From Henricia sp. BOLD:AAB3569 (lineage: Eukaryota > Echinodermata > Asteroidea > Spinulosida > Echinasteridae): DNA of 64,000 nt. The DNA is taken from the NCBI GenBank assembly GCA_037783545.1, contig JBBELK010000457.1, forward strand, positions 62,001 through 126,000. The letters are read 5' to 3'. Positions 37,311 to 49,172 of the stretch are shown piece by piece. The position numbers and the translations under genes are program-made. A model generated the notes under the pieces. That model saw only the letters and a program-made list of their open reading frames with translations, was not told the DNA's origin and ran no database searches. How positions within the stretch are numbered: position 1 is the first letter of the stretch; every line of letters begins with the position of its first letter.

Positions 37311-40300
37311 GTAACTCAGATTAATCTTTTTAGTATACATGTACATGTACTTCAATTTTAAATGGCGCGTATTTAGTTTGTTTGAATACACCAACATAAT
37401 GACCTTTATACATCCATTGACACCTAAATGTGTTGACGTGGTTGATGTGTTGAGGGGTCCAGTGACCCGTTCAATGAACCGAGATGGTTTTGTGTCAGGG
37501 CCGACAAATGCAAACAATAATCATCAATACATGTTGAGGAATCTATACAAACAGAATTCACAGGTCGATATTCGATAAACAAAAGTACGACCGATCATTA
37601 TTTTTCACAGGTAACGGTGTGATGACTGGACGTCCGTGTTATAGCTCCCTGGTGTTACCCAGCTACATGTACATCTAAAAATAGTGTTGCGTGTTTGGTT
37701 TGGTTTAAAAAAAATAATAATAATTCACTCGAGTGCCTTACGAGCATCAATTCAATGAGATTTACATTTATTTCATTTTCCAAAATATACAAATCACCGA
37801 ATTACAGACAAAACAATTACAGTGTAACAAATAAACACTGAACCGGAAACTGCAGGGAACAGAAGACAATATCCAAATAGCTCCCGTAGGATTGTCCAAA
37901 AGAAACAAGTTTCTATTGAGGGGCTCTCCAAACTAATTGGATAATACATTAAGAATAAATACAAATAAATGGTTTGGATCTTATAGAAAACTTCTGTTCT
38001 TGTTTCCTCTATGACATGATGAGGTAAATATATATCACAGTTCAGTGCCAGGTGTGATAGAAGTTATGATAGCTACGAGGATCACATTCTCTCTTCCCAT
38101 ACTTTGTTACAGAAATACAAGCTTTTGGAAACTATGGTGCATTGTATTCCACCTCCTTGATTGTATTGACTTTGTAATTTTTGTGTTAAGACAAGGAATA
38201 ACACTTGTGCATTGTTTTGAAGTGTTTCCACTTCCAGTGTTGTTTTCGCCAAAGTAAACAATTTACGGCTTCCTCGTATTCCAAAGGTTTAATTTGATCT
38301 CGGTTTCACAGATTAAGCTCTTGCTTCCTCTTGAATGTTTATAATAATTTTGTGGTGTGCCGCTCGCGCGCATTCCATCGCTCGCACCCCTCCATTTTTT
38401 ATATGGCCCCGTATATCTTTCATAATGAATGAGGTACTCAAACAAATTACTGCATATTCCAGCATTTTACAGTCTGCACAAAAAACAGTACACTGTACTC
38501 AGTGACGTGATTCACATTCATTTGTTCTGAAACCTTTGACCGACCTCAGAGCGTGCTCTATGCACCCGACCGATCACATGCTTAGCTCCGACTGCAGCGC
38601 ATGGTACACGGGCTGTGCCGTGCCGGCATACGTATTGCGAACGAGTCGGAGACGAGACTTTCCACCACCAAGATGGCCGCAACCAGCCACCTCCCCGTTC
38701 TACTGGCAATCGCGACAATCCTACTCATCCCCGCTCTGACTTCGGGATCCAATGTCGTCGAAGTAGCGGAAGATTACGGCGCGGGCATGTTCGCGAATTT
38801 AGTAAAGGAGTGCGCTTTCCTGAATAAGCTATTGACCACGTCTACGCAGCCCATGGGATACACCGTATTCGCTTTTTCGGACAAGGCATACAAGGAAAGC
38901 CCGGCTGCTTTCAAAAAGCTGGTTAAAAACACACAGGTTCTGCAGTGGGTCCTGGAATACCACACCGTACTCGGTCCAACCCTAAGCAAAGATATCAAAG
39001 ATAACTTACTGATCACGAGTCTGTACCCATCTCCTCCTGCGGGTGATACGCTGCCTCTTCAATTCGTCCGAACTAATATCTACGATATATTGGCAGGACC
39101 ACAGGACCGGAACAAAGTCGGGGCAACTCGGAGCAAGGTAAGATACGGGAGGACGTTCATGGCAGCACAGATTAATTACACTATACGTGGAAAGGGTACA
39201 ATGACCACACTCAATTGCACAGGCACCTCTGTTGAAAAATCCCACGACTTGACAGCCACTTTTGACGTCGGCAATGCACAATACGGCTGCATAAAAGATT
39301 CCGGATGTACTGACCTTGTAACGCATAAAAAAGGGTTCATTTAGAGTCTTACAAAACGAGACTTAGACTGCGGCCTAGCGTTTCTGTTTAACAATGGACA
39401 AAGATTATAAACTGAACTGCTTTCACAGTTATCAGAATACAATTAAACCGTAAAAGGTTTCAACGCGACTTTAGATTAACAATGGAACTTTCAAGGAAGA
39501 GCTTGCATGTTTGACCTCACAAAGGAAATATATGCATGTACAACAAGCGTGGTTAAAAAGGGTATAATGAGGTGTTTCAATGTATAGCAGCAAAGGAATT
39601 AAACCAATGAGAGGTTCTGCCAGCTTTTCGGTTGTATCCAAATCAATGGGTCTTGCACTCAATTTTACAATGGGAATTTTAGCTCAATCATCAACATGCT
39701 TTAACATGTATAGGCTATACGTCAACGTCACACTTCGGAATCGGAACCTTGTAACGTTTTCTAGTAAGTAAAGTATAGTTTACCGAGGTTATGGTGAGGT
39801 TATGAAATTAAACTTAAGCTGCACACCGAGCTGCTTGCTGACGGGGTTAATGACTGGATTTAAAACGAGAAAAGTTTAACGGAATCAAAGATTTGGGAAC
39901 ACGTGAAGGGCCATTCCATAAGACGGGGTCTTCTGTTCACTGCATTTTATTTTTGCGGACAAATCAAACTTTGATTGAATCTGCACCAACTGTGTGGCGA
40001 TTTGTGCAACAGAGAGCAAAAAGCGTCCTCGGAAAGGCGCCTTTATGCGGTAATTACATTCCCATTATAACGTCCCAGATCTGCACACTCGGGATATCTG
40101 ATAAGACAATCAAAGTCCATTTTTAGCACCGCCCAGTCAGGGATTAACAATACTTTTTATATCGAAGATAATTTGATAATTTTGATAGTGTCCTCATACA
40201 GAGTTTTAGTCATAAAATGTCTCACTTTTTATAGCATTGCTGAAGAAACGTGCTTTATGGCGCATTTCATAAGGGATGGCATGCACTACAGTGGGAGTAA

Positions 40301-43300
40301 ACAAAATATATATACACCTTTAAAATTACCTGGTGTTTTAGTGTACCAATATTTATGAGATGTTTTTACATGTATTTTTGATAAGTTTTCCTGATGTGTC
40401 TTTTTGGTAGCAGTTTTATTAAAATATGTTTCATGCATGACCGCATGAAACAAAAATAGTTTCGTTCCAATATTTCGAGTACGAGATTGCTCAATTCGAC
40501 GAAGATATTTTGTAATGTGTAGGCATATGCTCGCTTCGTTCGATCGACGAGGTGATTTGACATGTAACGACGGAGATAGGAGCGTTGTGCAGCAGCTTCA
40601 TCAGATCTTCCGATCTTCCGTTAGCGGTTGCCTGATGTGAGCGGTACGCATACCGCTCTTCTTTCGATCTTCACTCGATCGTTTGTGAATGCACGCTTTG
40701 TAAACTATCGATTTTGAACGACGTACTTTCTTTCGCATGCACACTTAATAGAGTCCACTTGACTAGACTAAATTTTTCTTGCCATGTGGTGCAAACGGCA
40801 GGTGTGGAGTACACACTGAAAAATCGCCTGGGTTAGTATACTGCAACTACATGTACCCAAATTTGTCGTTTTTACACGCGCAATTGGTGTAAACTAAATC
40901 AAATATGTGTACAAACTACCCACAATATTTGGTTTATTTACACTATATAAACGACCCAAAATTTGGGTAGTTTTCACTCTATTCATGGGTTAATATAACC
41001 CAGGTGATTTTTCAGTTTAGAATAAATACCGTGTTCACCGTTGGAGAGAATGGCATGAAGCAACCGTTGAGACTGTTGGTTTGTTAGGCATTGGTGTGCA
41101 CACGTAACAGCGTAGTATACGTGACTTCCATTTGAAAATGAAGAAATTGGGGTGCCAAACATAGTGCAAAAGTTACGTGTAGGCCTAAACACTAATTGGA
41201 CGGTTGGAACCAAAGAGTCGAGTTCACCGTGAAGCCCTACGTGCGGAACGGAAATTTTGTCCGCCGAGTAGGTCAAACGAGTTCAACAGTGCGCGGTCAG
41301 TATTAACTCTGCAGCGACTACACTCGGCGAAAGTGCGGCGAGTATGCGGCGAGTGAGTTCGTATGAATCTAGCTTAACTCGGACTTTGGGCCAGCCTCGG
41401 AGCGAACATTGACAGAAGCATTTTCCCCTTTGCGCCTTATGTTACAAACCCTGCATCATGCATGAATGAAACCCTCCGTGATTTTACCATCCGACAGCTA
41501 GCTCACCCACAGGGGCCAATTTCATAGAGCTGCTTAAACATGAAAAACCTTGTTTGATAAAATTAGGTTACCAGCAAAAATTTCACGAGATTGTCATGGT
41601 AATGAAACAGTCCCGTAACACTGGTCATAATGTACACTACTTCTATCACATGAGGATTTCATTGGTAACTTTCCCAGTACTAAACAAGAGTTTTTGTGCT
41701 TAAGCAAATATTTGGGCTTAAACATCTCTATGAAAATGGCCCCAGGCCTCCGTCCGACATTATTTTATACTTCGTCGACCAAATTTTCAAAAAATTCAGA
41801 AGTTCCGACCGGAAAAATCTAGTGTGTAAAGCAGGAGACACTGCATCCCGGTGCCAGTTTTCGCGAACACAACCAGAAACCTGTTTCTGACGTTGCCGGA
41901 AGCAGCCAATGGTCATCTTTGCCCGCTGGCAACTGGTCGTTCATTGGTTAAATTAATAACTACGTCGGAAATATATTTCTGGTTGTGGTCGCGAAAAGAG
42001 CTGGGTCCCTGGAATATTCTGCACTCGCGTGTTTCTGGGGCACGTGTGCCCCAGACAACCGTCGACCTCGCACACACACCCACGCAAGTCGCTTCTTTTC
42101 CGCGTTTGAATAGCGGGTTATACCTTTTGCTTTGAGAATGGCACGAGTTTTGGTCAGAACGAGATGCGGAGCGGTGGTCCAGGTATTTCATGAGCAACAC
42201 TCTTTCCCCGTTTGCGCGGTCCGCGTTCAAAACGAGGCTTTCCGGGCATAGGCCTACATCATATTTTACAATGGACAAAAGTCAACGTCACAGCGACATG
42301 ATAACGACGCGAGGGAGTCATTGTGCATGCAAGGAAAGTCTCGCTGTTTAACTTGATAGACTACTTTCGAAAGTGAGTTACTTTACACACGACCGTCAAA
42401 TTCCTTTACCTGCGACGTGCCTAGCCTTCGAACTGAACTTCGATCGCCGGCTCGTAAAGGCGGATACACACTATCGCGGAAAAATCACACTTTCGCGCTG
42501 CGCTCACCGCATTGCATGAGCTCCCAATCGCCGATTATTCCAAAATAGAAAATTCCACTCTGGTGAAGGGGAGTTCACACTATCGCGGAAAAATCACACT
42601 GTTCCATTGGTTTGTACACAAACTGGTTTGCCGCTTGTGCGCGGCCTATCGCGACGCGCAAAAGATTTGAGCTGGGTCAAAGTTCAAATTTGTTGAACTT
42701 TGACCGCGGTGCGCTGACCTTTCCAACGCGCAGCCAATGAGGTATCAGAGAAGCCCCAAGATACCAGAACTGGAATTTTCTATTTTGGAAAGATCGGCGA
42801 TTGGGGGGTCATGCAATGCGGTGAGCGCAGCGCAAAAGTGTGATTTTTCCGCGATAGTGTGAACGCACCTTAACTTGCTGGGGCTTATCTGATACCTCAT
42901 TGGCTGCGCGTTGGAAAGGTCAGCGCACCGCGGTCAAAGTTCAACAAATTCGGCCTTTGACCCAGCTCAAAACGTTTTGCGCGTCGCGATAGGCCGCGCA
43001 CAAGCGGCAAACCAGTTTGTGTACAAACCAATGGAACAGTGTGATTTTTCCGCGATAGTATTAATGCGACGTCGCTTTCAGAAAAAGCGGTTTGGATGGA
43101 ATCTTCAGAGTGAAAGTGAAAATCACAATCTAAAAACAAAGTTCCGCCCAAGTAGATTTTGTGATTTTCAGTGCTATATTTTCATACCAAACCGCTTGTA
43201 ATCAAAGCGACGCGCGTGGAACTTACGATCAACTTGGGCGGAAAGTGTTTTTGTCATTCTGCGATTTTCAGTGCATCGTTTCACTTAAAAATTCCATCCC

Positions 43301-45637
43301 TGTTGCTTTTTCTCAAAGCGAGAGCGACGCGCGTCAAATTTACGAGCGAAAATGTTCAGTATCAAAACTGACGAGAGCCTGTTTAAAACTGTTTAAAGCC
43401 CGGTTCATACTCCATCCGAGTTCGACGCGACGGTGATTGTTTTACGCCGCGATCTCGCATAAAGTTGAACTAGTTTCACTTATTTTTGCGCGAATGTTCG
43501 CGGCGGAATGTTTGCTTGAATCGCGTTCGCGTGAAGCATGAATCGGCCTTGACAAAAGTTTGAGATCGCCACAATGCTTCCGCGCAACACCATTGTCTCC
43601 AACTACAACGCAAAACTTCCACAACATGACTTTTGTGCTATATATTCTCCCAAGTTGCAGCCAATTTGTACTAAGCATCCACAAAGCGGCCTTTCATAAT
43701 ATTTGGACACGATGGCCACAAAAATCAGCCCTCGCAAGGTAATCAACTCTCCGGGTCAAGTATCAAAAGCGGCGTAGCTTCGGATGGGGAGGGAGGGCGC
43801 TCCTGTCCCTCCCCCCATGAAAACTTGTCGCGCACACCACCACTGGGGGCCACTGGAAATTTGGGAAACGGAGAAAAGGATGGTGGCATGGCTTTCCAGC
43901 CCTCCCAGTCACGCCCTATGGAGAGAGCCCTTGCTACGCTGCTGAGTATCAACCATATCAAAATGCTTGAAAGCGCAGAGGGACTCTCCACACTAATGCT
44001 GAAAAGCACCACATTTCGCCCTGTCCAAAATTACAGGGAGTTGCGCAGTATTTGTTTTTAGCAGATGCACCACATCATTGACAAAATACCAGTTCTTTAT
44101 CATAACAGAAGTTTATTGAAAACTGAACTTGTGGAGGCACTGGTCGATCAATTACGCACCTTTACTTTCAATAACTTTGTTCAGCTCCAGTGATTCCCAC
44201 AACATTGAAAAGTGGCATCTCCTGTTTCTGGGAGAATACAGTAAAGGCTCAGAAAACCCATTTTGTTGGGTTTTCAACCTGGTTGAACCTGCGTGGGATG
44301 AGCTGACCTCTGGAGCAGCCCTAGAAGTGCTGGTGGCTCGGCGGCTCTTACATAGCCTGGTGCAGTCAGCCTTGCCACAAGAGGTGTTTTCATACACGTT
44401 ATTGACTGATATCTATCAGCCTCCTCGATCTTTTGGTCAGAGTACAATTTGTGTTTCTGTTTTTTAACTTTATATTTCTCCTTCCTTTTATCTTCCAGGT
44501 GGTGACGGCATCAGGAGCACCCATAGTCATACCAGACAGACAGGCTAGTAATGGCATTGTCCATATCATTGACAAGGTCATTTTTCCCATCCCTACGGGA
44601 GCTGACATGGCGAAGTACCTGCAAGACCAGCCACAATTCAGCACTCTCTACGGTCTGCTTGGGGTACGCAAATAAGTATTTTTTTAAAGGAGCTTGTCCA
44701 AAGGTTTCCAGAAAAGAGATTTCGTTTTAACCTCACAATCACATAAATGCTTCCCCAAAACACTATCCATGGGAAGAAAACAGGAAATCTCCAATTTAGA
44801 TGTGGAAGCAAACAGCAGTACTTTATGGAACCGTATAAATTAGTTTACTAAACTTCAGTGGAATTTTTACGATATCCCTGGAAATATACAGATTGAGGGT
44901 GCGAAATTTCAGAATAGTAATGAGAAAAATATGACACATGACATGGTATCAAAATCTCAACACCCATGATGGGAAAAATCAGAGGGTCAAAAATGTGATT
45001 TGGTCACGGTCCTTTAATACAACATTTCTCTCTTAAAAAGAACAGATTTATAGGTCCCAATCCTTTGTTCCTCATTATTTTCATTCTTAATAATACAAAG
45101 TTCCTGTCATAAATAAGTAATCTGCAAAGTCCCAAGAACCTCTTAATAACAAGGTTCTACTTTAGTCATGAGTTCAGGTGAAACATTTGCCAAGAATCAC
45201 AAACACTCTTTTAGGTTCAATTTCCAGGACTATTCTTACCAAAGCAGTATAAATAAGTATGTCCTGTTTTTTTGTATGTCCTTTTACTGCAGAAAGCCAA
45301 CCTGACCAAGGCACTCCAGACCGACCCATCCCGACCATTGACCATCTTCGCTCCAAGCAACACTGCCATCTCGAAACTCCCCAAGGATATCTTGAATAAG
45401 CTTAATAACGTGACCTATCTGAAGCAAGTCCTGGAGTACCATGTTGTGGCAGCTGCACTCTACTCTGCAGGACTGTACGATAACCAGACGCTTCATCCAC
45501 TCTACAACAAATTGTTGCTCGTCCAGCGCGGAGCGGGAGGGATCTATGTGCAGGATAGTAAGGTGGTGCAGGCAGACACTACGGTGACAAATGGTGTAGT
45601 GCATGAGATTAATGGGGTCTTGATTCCACCAAAGTAG
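36834..45637 (+). CDS. Secreted two-domain fasciclin (FAS1) protein with two alternative first exons
   Basis: Predicted secreted protein of about 325 residues with two FAS1 domains, the adhesion fold of fasciclin I, TGFBI and periostin. Exon 1A (36834-37310) or exon 1B (38673-39137), both ending in phase 0, can join exon 2 (44499-44663, phase 0) and exon 3 (45293-45637, stop TAG). The products are 328 residues (1A) or 324 residues (1B). Each first exon encodes its own signal peptide and the first FAS1 half up to the YH motif. Exon 2 supplies the H2 motif NGIVHIIDKVIFPIP and begins the second FAS1; exon 3 completes it. No GPI signal or membrane segment follows. FAS1 proteins usually act in cell-matrix adhesion; this role is inferred from the family. 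An alternative reading is that 1A is left over from a duplicated gene that lost its 3' exons. Confidence 0.82.
37311..38672. other. DNA between fasciclin exons 1A and 1B
   Basis: 1.36 kb that would be intron for the 1A transcript and promoter for the 1B transcript. It is AT-rich and lacks the hairpin MITEs that crowd neighbouring introns. No exon-like segment was recognised. Confidence 0.4.
38673..39137 (+). CDS. Fasciclin gene exon 1B: alternative signal peptide and first FAS1 half
   Basis: Encodes 155 residues. MAATSHLPVLLAIATILLIP is a clear signal peptide, and the ATG has a strong context (CCAAGATGG). An in-frame ATG at 38601 would add 24 residues and bury the signal, so I prefer 38673. 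H1-like motif MGYTVFAFSDKAYKESP (61-77); YH motif in LQWVLEYHTVL (90-100). Donor GTAAGA at 39138, phase 0. It aligns with exon 1A along the FAS1 fold but is clearly diverged. Confidence 0.87.
40816..41015. mobile_element. Hairpin MITE with CACTGAAAAATC tips
   Basis: CACTGAAAAATCGCCTGGGT at the left, inverted as ACCCAGGTGATTTTTCAG at the right. TAGTTTACACC-type words inside. It lies in the large fasciclin intron. Confidence 0.75.
41512..41743. mobile_element. GGGGCCAATTTCAT-family MITE, copy 2
   Basis: GGGGCCAATTTCATAGAGCT at the left and, inverted, CTCTATGAAAATGGCCCC at the right. GTAATG and ACAAGGTTTTTCATG words inside. Confidence 0.75.
41855..42004. mobile_element. Hairpin MITE (TTTCGCGAACACAACCAGAAAC), copy 2
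   Basis: Same design as 35573-35711: tips TTTTCGCGAACACAACCAGA and, inverted, TCTGGTTGTGGTCGCGAAAA. Confidence 0.75.
42458..43062. mobile_element. Large compound foldback element
   Basis: The core (42458-42870) has TAA on both sides (42455-42457, 42871-42873) and tips AGGCGGATACACACTATCGC and GCGATAGTGTGAACGCACCT. Immediately to the right, 42881-43062 is an inverted copy of about 42585-42760. TTCCGCGATAGT/ACTATCGCGGAA occurs four times. The parts look like one element inserted or recombined with another. Confidence 0.7.
43397..43549. mobile_element. PIF/Harbinger-type hairpin (AGCCCGGTTCATACT tip), copy 2
   Basis: AGCCCGGTTCATACTCCATC at the left and, inverted, GTGAAGCATGAATCGGCCT at the right. 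The interior carries GACGCGACGG and GCGTTCGCG words. It lies in the large fasciclin intron. Confidence 0.72.
44186..44458. repeat. Dispersed repeat D, copy 2
   Basis: Collinear with 17666-18015: GTGATTCCCACAACATTGAA, TCCTGTTTCTGGGAGAATAC, TTTGTTGGGTTTTCAACCTG, CCTCGATCTTTTGGTCAGAG. It ends about 40 bp before the acceptor of fasciclin exon 2. Confidence 0.7.
44499..44663 (+). CDS. Fasciclin gene exon 2: FAS1 H2 motif and domain linker
   Basis: Encodes 55 residues, phase 0 on both sides. VVTASGAPIVIPDRQASNG then IVHIIDKVIFPIP is the H2 end of FAS1 domain 1. ADMAKYLQDQPQFSTLYGLL starts domain 2. The acceptor TTATCTTCCAG is strong and the donor is GTACGC. Confidence 0.92.
44688..45013. mobile_element. 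TTAA-flanked hairpin MITE, diverged copy
   Basis: Same termini (AGGAGCTTG and, inverted, TGGTCACGGTCCT) and TTAA flanks (44684-44687, 45014-45017), with an interior related to 48417-48757. It lies in the intron between fasciclin exons 2 and 3. Confidence 0.8.
45293..45637 (+). CDS. Fasciclin gene exon 3: second FAS1 domain and stop
   Basis: Encodes 114 residues, then TAG at 45635-45637. KANLTKALQ is followed by PLTIFAPSNTAISKLP (H1), YLKQVLEYHVV (YH motif) and NGVVHEINGVLIPPK (H2), which completes a FAS1 domain. The protein ends right after the fold, so no GPI or membrane anchor is encoded. Acceptor TTTTACTGCAG. Confidence 0.94.
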   Translation, partial: KANLTKALQTDPSRPLTIFAPSNTAISKLPKDILNKLNNVTYLKQVLEYHVVAAALYSAGLYDNQTLHPLYNKLLLVQRGAGGIYVQDSKVVQADTTVTNGVVHEINGVLIPPK

Positions 45638-46216
45638 GGGTTAGTGCTAAAGCTTCTGCGTAGCGTGTCCTTTAGACTAGGGAACTTAGAAAGGGAGACA
45701 TCATTAGTGCACACACACAAAAAAGCTCAATGGACCAAATGAAAGATGTCAATAGTAGGGAGGTTTCGGTCGCATACAGTTAGGCAAAACGACGACTATT
45801 AGTGAATTTTACGTCCTCGATTTGTGCGTACTTGTGGCATTTACACAAATATTCCAAGTGTTGTTTTGTTGTTTACACTGATAGCAACGCCTCTACACCT
45901 TAGTGAGAAACGGACAGCGAAAGGTAACGATTTTTAGGTTTGGCTAATTGTAGTCGTAATCACTAACCGTGCACACCGAAACCTCACTAATGTATACAAA
46001 ACACGTTATGCACAGGTTCATGGGATTGCTTGGAGTACATGTACACTACTAAAATGGCTAATGGAGTATTTAGTATTGCGTTGGTCCATGAATTCAACGT
46101 GGTAGGCGCTTAGCTACCGTAATTTCTTTTACCAAAAATACTCCACAGAGGTAGCTTTAGTGCCAGATGCTAACTGCGTCCCAATCAGTTAAAGAGCGTG
46201 ATGTAAACTACAGCAA

Positions 46217-46407
46217 ATAGACCTTTTCAGGGTTTACTGCGCACAATGCATGTCAAAGGTCAGGTGTATCAATAAATTGGTTCCCGATCCTATCGCTTAT
46301 TGCGAAAAGCCATCTAGTGAAAGTATATGATCGGGAACCAATCTATGAAATTGGTACACCTGACCTTTGACATGCATTGTGTGCAGAAAACCCTGAAAAG
46401 GTCTATT
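46217..46407. mobile_element. Hairpin MITE with AATAGACCTTTTCAGGG tips
   Basis: AATAGACCTTTTCAGGGTTT and its inverted copy bound 190 bp. Long inner stems (ATGCATGTCAAAGGTCAGGT; TTGGTTCCCGATC) pair almost perfectly. It lies downstream of the fasciclin gene. Confidence 0.82.
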
Positions 46408-47334
46408 TAACATATGTAACACAAACTCAACAAGCGGTAGTTTGCGAGTACTCCACTTAATCCCATCATGCTTCGCGCAGAGGTATTGTTACGTCCTCTC
46501 GCTTGCAGGCTCTACAGGTAAATGCATCATTAAAAAATAAAAGTTAAAAGGTTAGCGAGGAGCTTCGTGGTGTGCTCAATTCCAGGAAGCTCTGGAATTG
46601 CCATCCGTCTTGTTGATATTCTGAGATAGTTTATCGCATGACAACATTCAGTGCAAAATGTTATCCAGAATGTAGGATGACACATCACAAGATAATTGAT
46701 CATGAAATAACAAATTTTCCTGGGATGTCATCATCATACAGAGCTCCGTACTATTCTGCTTGAAGACTTACATGACATTTTAATTTACAATTGTGACATA
46801 ATGTGGGTGAAGTAAGTCACTAACGCTGGCAACGTGCCATTAGAAATAGTGAGAAGGCTCATCTTTATTCAGAATAAAAAAGCTAAAAGTAAGGCTTGCC
46901 AAGTCCTGAAGGAGCGCTACGCAAAAGCAATAACCCCCTCCCCTTAATTGTGGGCTTTCATTTTTTTGTAGACAAATAACTTCAATGCAGCAGTAAATAC
47001 TCAGCAATCATCTACATGTGTACAGCCAATAAGAAAATCACCTTGGAAATGAAATAAAGAAAATACTAACTTGTTGTCATGATGTACTTGATGTGAACTG
47101 CAATTAGACTTGGGTGATTCCATTTTGTGAACAAAAGTTTTTTTTTTTTGCACTAGTAACAGAAAAATCTCATAAACCCGATTCGAAACACTAAATTTCC
47201 TGGAAATTTGTAAATCTTTTGTGTAAATGATCTGAAACTTGCATACATTTGAATACTTTTAAGGAAACATGGAAAATTGGCTTTTTGTTTGATCGAGGAG
47301 GCAGATATTCCAGATATAAATTTAATAAAAACAA

Positions 47335-47684
47335 ATGGTTTGATGGTCCTTGTGAAAAAAAAGATCATTAAAATGTCCTGTAATTAACTTCTAAAAAGCT
47401 TAAAAATAACAAAAATGGTCAATAGTCGGGTTATACGACTTTGTCGCAAACGATTCGCTCTTCTCTTGGCATCTTTTGCTTTGGATATATCTCATTTTTC
47501 TGCTAATAAACTTTCATGCTGCTGTAAACAGAAATATCATTTGACGTAGATTTTTTTGAAAAATGCTAAAAAAAACTGTAAAATGTTGTGGTTTATTTTC
47601 AGGTTCTCTTCAGTCTATTTCGGAAATACCCTCAGAATTATGTATGGGTCTATTTCGAGCCCAACAAAGCTGGTGTGTTCCTTT
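47335..47684. mobile_element. Partial copy of the 31313-32107 element
   Basis: Shares GGGTTATACGACTTTGTCGC, AAACGATTCGCTCTTCTC and the right end GGTGTGTTCCTTTAA with 31313-32107. The left end is missing. Confidence 0.72.
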
Positions 47685-48416
47685 AATCCGCTAATGTAAC
47701 ATCTTACTTTTGTGGCAAATTTCTAGTGTAACTGTGGTCTCGGCCTGGTCTATACCTGATGTGCATCGCACAAGTTGAAACAACTTCCACTTTATGCGAC
47801 ATCCAATTTGCAGAAAAGGGCTTTAATGCCCAGTTGCAATATTTCTCGGCACTGTTCGGTTGAAAGTTTCACACTTGACACAAAAGTACTAAATTCTTGT
47901 TTAAATTAAATTTGGCTTTGTTGAAAATTTATAAATTGTTTTTAAAAAATATGCAAGAATTCCTAATGTTTTGTCTTTGTGAAATATGAGTTAGTGATGT
48001 GTGACATCGATATTTTTCAATGTGTTTTGTCAGAAAAAAACATTGTGTTTTAAAATTGTTACATTTGGGAAAAATTTGTAAAGAATTGTCCGTTTGAATA
48101 AAATAAAGAACTGCTATATAATGAAGCAATGACTTCTTGTTCGATTTCGAAATTAAAAGCTTTTCCAATGCAACTCAGAAAAACAATTCATTCCACTACA
48201 TGTACACTATGATGCAAGACTTTTAATACTTACACAATTATGTTTGTTTTAAATACGTACTTGTAAAAAAAATCAACTCATTTTTTGGTAGGAATCCTTC
48301 AAGAAAGTTAAGAAACACGTGAAGAAAACAAGTTGCACATTACATTTGCCACAGCACACATTCACATATTTGCAGGCTGTGGTCATGTGAAACTAACTTT
48401 CATTAAAAGGAACGTG

Positions 48417-48757
48417 ACCAGATCACATTTTTTACCCCAACCCCCCATTTTCCCCATGGGTTTGAGATTTTGATACTATATAATGTGTCACATTTTTCTC
48501 ATCACAATTCTAAAATTTCGCGTCCTCAATACGTACATTTCTAGGGATATTCATCCAAAATCCACCAAGTTTAGTAAACTAATTTATCCGGTTGCATAAA
48601 GCACTGCAGTGATTACACAAACCTTTTTGCTTCCACATCCAAACTGGGGATTGCAAATTTCCCGTTTTCCTCCCATGGATAGTGTTTTGGGGAGGTATTT
48701 TATACGATTTTTAGGTTAGAACGAAATCCATTTTTGAAAAAATCTGGTCACGCTCCT
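48417..48757. mobile_element. TTAA-flanked hairpin MITE, diverged copy
   Basis: Termini AGGAACGTGACCAGATCAC and, inverted, TCTGGTCACGCTCCT, with TTAA flanks at 48413-48416 and 48758-48761. The interior matches 44688-45013 in the opposite orientation. Confidence 0.8.
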
Positions 48758-48973
48758 TTAAGCCAACTGAAGAATTTGTGTACAACTCCGTGCATTTCTA
48801 TGGCAATACACAAACAAGATGCATGCAAAAATGTCATTTTTTTGACAGAATGGCATCGCTGCAATAGACCCTTTGCACCTGAGGCCATGACGGTGGGAAG
48901 GTTTTCGTATTTAAATTTGACAATAGATCCACAAAGTGCCTACTCGAGCATGACGCACGGTGACAATGGGTAC

Positions 48974-49022
48974 GTTCAGACACAGTACTAAAAGCGGACT
49001 AACTTCGGTTCAACCGAAAACG
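48974..49022. mobile_element. Terminal fragment of the 31194-32677 family
   Basis: GTTCAGACACAGTACTAAAA, then GCGGACTAACTTCGGTTCAA, matching the right-hand inverted repeat of 31194-32677. The rest of the element is absent. Confidence 0.7.
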
Positions 49023-49172
49023 GCAGCTCGGGCCGTTATCAGCGCCCATGACCCTAGCCAGTTTTAATGTATGTTTAAGACTGGCCAAACCTACTTTTAA
49101 TCCCTAATTTTCTCATAAAAGATATCTCAGAAAGAACTGCATTGGATAGTTGGAACCACTGGAGTAAGGTTT

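Larger units (their letters stand above)
39138..44498. other. Large intron of the fasciclin gene
   Basis: 5.4 kb between exon 1B and exon 2. It contains hairpin elements at 40816-41015, 41512-41743, 41855-42004, 42458-43062 and 43397-43549, and a dispersed repeat at 44186-44458. 39340-40800 holds no recognisable repeat or gene. Confidence 0.6.
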
